Below are positions 58,626 to 64,000 of a DNA stretch of 64,000 nt, one piece after another. Source of the DNA: Erythroxylum novogranatense (taxonomy: Eukaryota; Streptophyta; Magnoliopsida; Malpighiales; Erythroxylaceae). Where the stretch lies: NCBI GenBank assembly GCA_029891385.1, contig CM057233.1, forward strand, positions 25,218,150-25,282,149. The letters run 5' to 3'. The notes beneath the pieces are model-generated. The model saw nothing but the letters and a program-made list of their open reading frames with translations. It did not search any database and was not told the DNA's origin. How positions within the stretch are numbered: the stretch's first letter is position 1; each line of letters begins with the position of its first letter. The translations under genes were made by a program, and so were the position numbers.

Positions 58626-59409
58626 TATAGAAACGGGTCATTAATTTAAACATGATTACGTGAACTTCAATATGATTAATTCAAACTTAGTATTAACATA
58701 AGAAATTCATAGGTTTAATAGACATGACAATTCTTTACATAATAAACCCTTAGGATGATATATGGGCTAGAAACCCATGATGCAGCTCCCATGAGGCTTA
58801 TCAGTGAAAAATTCCATGAGCTTAGGAGTCACAACGAGAACTTATTTTCTCGATTCATATGGTGTAATAATGCCACGTACTATAGTGCTTGTTTAAATTC
58901 AAACTTTGGAATTAAAATTGTAAGTGATTAATTTAAACATGAATACTTGACCTTCATTGTGATTGCTCAATGTAGTGTTGGATTTAATACATGTATGTAC
59001 CTTTTTTTTTATACTTCTTATAGGACATTAGTTGGCATATTGTTTTATTTGACTAATATATACTCACATATGTTGTCTATCAATTAAGTCGTCCAACTTT
59101 TGTTCATATTTGGAATATTTTTAGAATAATTGATGGCTAGATGTATGAATTATAGTTCATTTGTAAGGTTATTATGAGTTAGAATGTGGTGACTGTCCAA
59201 TCACTAAGGTGGAATTGGTTGTGATTGAGTTTTCTAATTGTGAACTCATGTAGTGGGATAGATTAGTTTCCATTTAGAGAGGAAATGGTTAAAGACTTGT
59301 AAAAACTTAGGGGATTTTCTGTAAAGTAAAGACTAAATGTTCTGTAAACTTAAGGGAAATGAAGGAGACTAACTATGAAATCAACTTTTTAAATATCAGT
59401 TTTTCATAA
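58626..59409. other. No gene seen
   Basis: AT-rich. The phrase 'TAATTTAAACATGA.TAC.TGA.CTTCA' recurs at 58640 and 58930, about 295 bases apart. It could be subterminal DNA of the CACTA element that follows, but no CACTA terminus was found. Confidence 0.35.
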
Positions 59410-60545
59410 ATGAGTAATGATGATAAATCTTAGATGTATAGATGATTATCACCTGATTGTTTCATTAATCCTGAGTTTGTTGGGGGGAGTTGAAGCCTTT
59501 ATTCACTATGCATGTTCTCAACCTACATATATGGATGGCCCAAAGATCAAATGTCTATGTAAAAAGTGTAAACATATTTGTTTTCTTCCTATTGATGAAA
59601 TGAATCTCCATTTGTTAAGAAAAAGGTATGTTCCAAATTATTTTGAGTGGACACAGCATAGGGAGCAATTAATTTGTAGCACCTTAAGGGGTAATGAAGT
59701 AAAGTCGTTAATAAATGTGGATAAGTTTGATGGGAGGATTGGATTTAGATTAAGTAATGTGAGTGCAACTGAAAATCCTTATATCCAAATGGTTTATGAT
59801 GCAGCTGGTTCTACCTTTCAGGAAAATATAGAGAATCTTGAAGAAGAATCAAACCCACATGCAAAACATTTTTTTGAGTTACTACAATCAGTTGACTAAT
59901 AATTATAACCAAATTGCGAGACCATGACTCAATTATATTCAATTGCTCGAATATTGAATATAAAGTCTGAAGGGTATATTTATGATCAAAGTTTTGATAA
60001 AATTCTTGCTTGGTATAATGAATCATTGCCTCCTAATCATATAATGGTTGATAATTTTTATAATATGAAGAAACTTATTAGAGGTCTTCATTTGCCAATT
60101 GAAAAAATTGATTATTACAAATTGGGATGTATGTTGTTTTAGGGAATGATGTAGAAGTACAAGAGTATAATTTCATGGTCAATCTAGGTTTAAACCTAGA
60201 AATTGTACTATGAAATAGAAATTAGTACATTAGAAGCGAATGTATTATTTTTTGCTTACTCTGAGACTTCAAAGACTATATGCCTATGATATTACTGCAT
60301 CTCACATAAGATGGCATAATCAACATGAACAGGAAGATGGAATGATGAGCCATCTATTTAATGCACTCGCATGGAAACATTTCAATAACACCTATTATGA
60401 GTTTGCATAGGAAAGTCGAAATGTTAATTTGCCTTCATAGATGTGTATGAATGAGGCATATATATTCTTGACAATGATTATGATATGGCCTATTGTTGAT
60501 TGGAAAACACATTACCAGTCTTATGCTCAAAACTGGAAGTATACA
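59410..60545 (+). pseudogene. CACTA (En/Spm) TNP2-type transposase fragment
   Basis: It begins with the 'transposase-associated' domain: MYR...LSPDCFINPEF, then GGVEAFIHYACSQPTYMDGP, KIKCLCKKCKH and HLLRKRYVPNYFEWTQH, with paired cysteines. It continues LNIKSEGYIYDQ, LPPNHIMVDNFYNMKKLIRG and LHLPIEKIDYYKLGCMLF, then RLQRLYAYDITASHIRWH, NALAWKHFNNTYYEFA and SRNVNLPS, and ends near MCMNEAYIFLTMI. These are successive pieces of plant TNP2 transposases, with deletions between them, in-frame stops (for example at the start and after YYEFA) and frameshifts. It is truncated before the catalytic core is complete. Confidence 0.85.
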
Positions 60546-61244
60546 GGTCATACTTGTAGTTGAAAACGGATACCGACCCCACGAGATTATGCTTAGGCAC
60601 CACTTAATTCAGGTTATTCTTTGTTTAAAAAATCATTTCAATTAAATTTAAAAAGATAAGTAAAATATAGATAAACTAAAATTAACAGGGAACAATGCAA
60701 CCCTAACTAAAATCGTAAACTAAGACTTGAAGAAAATCAAGATTAAACACTAGCACTTGTCATTATCCCTATTTGTTCCCCTCTGATTAATTGATTCAAT
60801 TTATGCTTGGCATAAGATTTCCTAAAATTCTAGCTACCCTGTCTCAAGTTGTAACTAAATCTTACTAGTTAAATAAATTAGAAATAACTTTAGGATCTCT
60901 CGATGTGTTAAGCTTTTCCTAAACATTCAACTAGATATAAAGCTATCCTATTTGCCCAATCTGGAAAATCTGGATGATGGGGTGCTATTTGCCCAATCAG
61001 GAATGAAACCTTGAATCTCCCCTATCTCTAGGCTCTCAATTTGTCTTTTAGCTCCAAGAAGCAAGTTCCATGACGCTCTTTGACAACTCTCGGGATTTTA
61101 TATCTTATAATGTCATGAAAACCTAAAAAAATACATAAAACTCGCATGTCTGTTTGACTTTTAGTTCCTACAATTGATAATTAGATACTAATAATGTTTG
61201 AAATAAATGAACTGTTTTGATGTGTGTGTTAAGCGTGCAATGGA
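60546..61244. other. LTR-end-like sequence, no gene
   Basis: ACGGATACCGACCCCACGAG near 60568 resembles the end of Athila-type LTRs, followed by an AT-rich leader with a text similar to 5700-6000 and 55060-55500. Assignment is weak. No ORF. Confidence 0.35.
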
Positions 61245-61668
61245 CGAAACATAGAAGGAGTTTTAAAACATAGAAGAAGTTGCGAAACACAGAAGGAGTT
61301 TCAAAACACAGAAGAAGTTGCGAAACACAGAAGGAGTTTTAAAACACAGAAAAAGTTGCGAAACACATAAGGAGTTTCAAAACATAGAAGAAACGCCGAA
61401 ACTCAGAAGAAACTCAGAAGAAACTCAGAAGAAATGTCGAAACTCCTTCTATGGATGAAACATAGAAGGAGTTTCAAAACACAGAAGAAGTTGCGAAACA
61501 CAGAAGGAGTTTCAAAACACAAAAGAAGTTGCGAAACACAAAAGGAGTTTCAAAACACAAAAGAAGTTGCGAAACACATAAGGAGTTTTAAAACACAGAA
61601 GAAATGCCAAAAATTAGAAGAAGTTTGAAAACTCAGAAGAAGTTCCGAAAAACTAAGAAGAAGCAGGT
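61245..61668. repeat. 38-bp tandem array with a central hairpin
   Basis: The unit GAAACACAGAAGGAGTTTCA + AAACACAGAAGAAGTTGC repeats about nine times. In the middle (61441-61472) the array is interrupted by ACTCCTTCTATG...CATAGAAGGAGT, a 12-bp stem. The left and right halves both start TGGA.GAAACATAGAAGGAG, 212 bases apart, so there is a higher-order unit. Confidence 0.9.
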
Positions 61669-61790
61669 TGAGTTAGTTACAGAACTCAACTAAATAACGG
61701 TTTATGCAAGAAGCAAGATGCAAGATGCAAGAAGCAAGATGCAAGATGCAAGAAGCAGTTATCAAGATTCAAGAAGCGGTTGGAGACTTA
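61669..61790. repeat. GCAAGAT / GCAAGAA short repeats
   Basis: A run of GCAAGAAGCAAGATGCAAGA-like words (period 7 and 14) at 61705-61765, directly downstream of the 38-bp array. Confidence 0.8.
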
Positions 61791-62338
61791 GGCTATAAAT
61801 ATTAGTCATAGTCGAAGATTGAACAATCTTTTATGCTTACAAGTTATTACTTACAAAAATCCTGTGCGATATACGAGAGCTAACATTACTGGAACAAAAG
61901 CTCACATTATCTTTTTAGTGAGAGAAAGAAAAGGCTGAGAGCTTGGAGAGGCTAAGATAGCTAAAAGAATACTCAGCGTAAGAGACCTGAAGAGGCTCTA
62001 GAAGGGAGGAAAGAATACCTGTAATTTTGACGAAGTATAGTGAAAACTCAGAAGGATTATGAGGACTGGACGTAGCCCAAGGTTTGGGGTGAACCAGTAT
62101 AAAAATCGCATAATCTATCTTCTAACTCTTTACTCTTAAATACTCTTATTCCTATACAAGTTTATATGAGTTATTTGTGATTTAACTAAGTACCTATTTG
62201 GTATTCACTTAATACTTGAAAAAGTTTCTTTTTCAAAAAGATTATCAAAGGCTTTGTGTATTCACAAAAAGATTACACAATTCAACCCCCTCTTCTTGTG
62301 TACTTAGTGAGTTTTATATTAATGTGTGATTTACTTCA
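61791..62338 (+). mobile_element. Ty1/copia LTR, 3' part with TATA box
   Basis: GGCTATAAATATTAG at 61791 is a good TATA box. The LTR goes on to AATTCAACCCCCTCTTCTTG, a phrase typical of the end of copia SIRE-type LTRs, and ends CTTCA at 62338, before a primer site. The 38-bp array would then lie in its U3 part. The 5' border is unknown. Confidence 0.7.
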
Positions 62339-62340
62339 AT

Positions 62341-62352
62341 TAGTATCAGAGA
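62341..62352 (+). other. Primer binding site, decayed tRNA-iMet type
   Basis: TAGTATCAGAGA differs from TGGTATCAGAGC in two places and stands two bases after the LTR end. Confidence 0.65.
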
Positions 62353-62395
62353 TCGGTTTCCAAAAACCATCTTTACACATTGAGGGAAAAGATCT

Positions 62396-62478
62396 ATGGC
62401 AGAATCACACGTGTTTATTGCTAAAGGTGCCTTGGTCACAAGACCTCCTGCATTTAATGGTGAGGACTATCATTATTT
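62396..62478 (+). pseudogene. Start of copia gag, cut by an LTR
   Basis: ATG at 62396 opens MAESHVFIAKGALVTRPP, then AFNGEDYHYL. The phrase R-P-P-x-F-N/D-G-x-x-Y is the start of copia gag proteins. It is interrupted at 62479 by TGTTGGACCCCGAAC. The remainder is outside the window. Confidence 0.75.
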
Positions 62479-64000
62479 GTTGGACCCCGAACTTTTGATG
62501 AAAAATAGAAATATTAAAATGAATTTTAAATGAGAAAGAAATTGGTGAGAAAATTATGAATTTAAGGAAATTTGATGAAATTAAGAAATAATTTATGAGA
62601 AAAGAATTGTTTATTTTTTGAGGACTTTGATATTTGAGTGAACTTATATGGATTATGAGAGGAAAGTAGATGAGTTGATTGAAATAAAGTTAAATAGCAA
62701 GAATTAAAGAGAAAAAGTGTGAAAATTTGAAGAATTTAGAAAGTTTGACTTTTTGGAGAGAGAATGTTTGACTTGATAGTTGACTTTTGTTTGAGGCAAA
62801 ATTTGATAAAATGGTCTTCTGGAAACTTGTAGTTTATGTCAAGAGTTTTCTGTAGACATAAAGTTTGATATTTTTCGATATCGGGAGTGGAAGTTATGAT
62901 CAGTCAAAGTTAAGTATGAAATTTGTTGGAAGTTTGACTTTGAGGAAAAAGTTGACTTTTAATTGAGGCAAAATCCGAGAAAATGATCAACGTGAAACTT
63001 GTAGCCTCTGTCGAGAGCTTTTCGTGGACATAAAGTTTGCTATTTTTCGATGTCGGGATTGAGAGATATGAATTTCGGAAGATATGTTTTGTTTTGAAAA
63101 AGTTATCGACGTTTGAAATTTACTGCCCATTATGCAATTAAGGTTTCTCGGATTACTATTCATAGGCTATTTTGGGCTGAACCTTGGATGGGTTTTCGCC
63201 GCTTTAGGCGAGAATTGAAATTTCCATCCTCCATGAAAGATGTAGAGGTCTTGTTATCTTTAAAATGAGGTATGATATGTCCCGATCGGAATTAGGAGTA
63301 AAAAGATATAAGGGTCGGAAATTGGCCGGTTACTATTCATATGGTCAATTACTATTCCTTTGGTCATTTTACATTTTCTTTTATAACTTTCTCGTTTGGC
63401 CTCCGATTCACCGAAATTGAACGGTGATTTCTCATCAGTTTCCTACCTTTCCTTGCAAAAATGTCAATTGTTAGCTCAATTGAATTTTGTCGGAATTAGC
63501 TCTCACGTTTGTCTTGTTGCTTTGCCCTATTTGAATTATGCTTCGAGATGTTCGCTTTGTTTCCACTTTATGCCTTTCAAACCGATGTGCTTTGTTTCCC
63601 CTTTTGTTTTATTTCCTTAGCCTTATACCTTTGGTTCGAGTTGCTTTGGCTTCCGTTTCGTTTGTTTCCATACTTTGTTATCCGATTCGATTCGTTTCAA
63701 TCTGTTTTGCTTTCGATTTCGAGCCTTCGATTTGCTTTGTAATTTGCTTCAGATTCAATTCTTTAGTCTTTGATTTTCATGTGCTTCGTAATTTGTTTTC
63801 AATATGTTTCTTCATTTCTGTATGCTTTTCCTCCGTTCCGTTCGATTTACTTTTGTTTTGTTCTTCGTTTCGTTCTCCGATTAAGACCCGAACCATGTAT
63901 AAGTATGAAAATGGATTAAAAAAAATTATATCGGGATTTTCGGATTAGAAATTGGATATTTCGGTATAAGAGTTCATGAGGAATCATGTGTTCGTTTGAG
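62479..64000 (+). mobile_element. Start of another long LTR, runs off the window
   Basis: It begins TGTTGGACCCCGAACTTTTG, close to the starts at 17625 (TGTTGGACCCCAAACC) and of 43001-47237 read on minus. It has the degenerate blocks 'GAAACTTGTAG...GTTATGA' at 62820 and 62995. The plus-strand ORFs at 63396-63948 (Phe/Ser/Cys-rich) are chance frames in pyrimidine-rich LTR sequence. Whether it is solo or complete cannot be seen. Confidence 0.75.

Noticed and set aside
61245..61668. CRISPR-like look of the 38-bp array
   Set aside because: The units are contiguous without unique spacers, the context is a plant retrotransposon, and the units decay gradually.
63396..63948. Overlapping plus-strand ORFs rich in Phe, Cys and Ser, like membrane proteins
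   Set aside because: Three overlapping frames in pyrimidine-rich LTR sequence, with no domain and no conserved start; codon bias simply reflects T-rich DNA.

Overview
The window looks like nuclear DNA of a flowering plant, probably a dicot. It is AT-rich, has one split pentatricopeptide-repeat (PPR) gene, and is otherwise filled by nested plant LTR retrotransposons, solo LTRs, MITEs and a CACTA fragment. No rRNA, tRNA, bacterial or organellar gene was seen. All family names come from reading the translations and motifs; no database was searched. The species cannot be told.

Layout. 1-10.8 kb: two LTR ends, an Athila-like derivative with two tandem duplications, a hAT-type MITE, and a 2.9-kb solo LTR (TSD CTAGT) sitting in an older LTR. 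11.6-15.7 kb, minus strand: a homologue of the plastid P-type PPR protein EMB976 (Arabidopsis At5g27270). Exons 1 and 2 are clean, but the 3' third is broken by loss of internal exons, stops and frameshifts.

15.99-42.4 kb: one Tat-lineage Ty3/gypsy element on the minus strand (gag, protease, RT, RNase H, second archaeal-type RNase H, integrase). It also carries an antisense ORF with a 'putative gypsy type transposon' domain between pol and the 3' LTR. The antisense ORF is split by a 4.46-kb solo LTR (17625-22084). The RT is split by an 11.9-kb element with about 4.15-kb LTRs and a 3.6-kb interior without ORFs (27427-39315), which has the architecture of a LARD. A 64-bp tandem array lies where pol and the antisense ORF converge. 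The 3' LTR of the Tat element ends 248 bp from the PPR start codon, and its TATA box points at the gene.

42.4-48.3 kb: an internally deleted chromovirus, split by a 4.24-kb solo LTR (TSD CATGG) carrying an 18-bp palindromic array. 49.8 kb: a Tourist-like MITE. 50.5-53.5 kb: a 3.0-kb solo LTR (TSD ACTAG) with another palindromic array. 53.5-58.6 kb: Athila LTR, PPT and integrase remnants. 59.4-60.5 kb: a broken CACTA transposase. 61.2-62.5 kb: the end of a copia LTR with a 38-bp array upstream of its TATA box, PBS and gag start. 62479-64000: another long LTR that interrupts this gag.

The only host gene seen is the PPR gene. The most unusual features are its decayed 3' end next to an outward-facing LTR promoter, the antisense ORF of the Tat element, the LARD-like element, and the repeated occurrence of short palindromic arrays at a related site in long LTRs of one superfamily.
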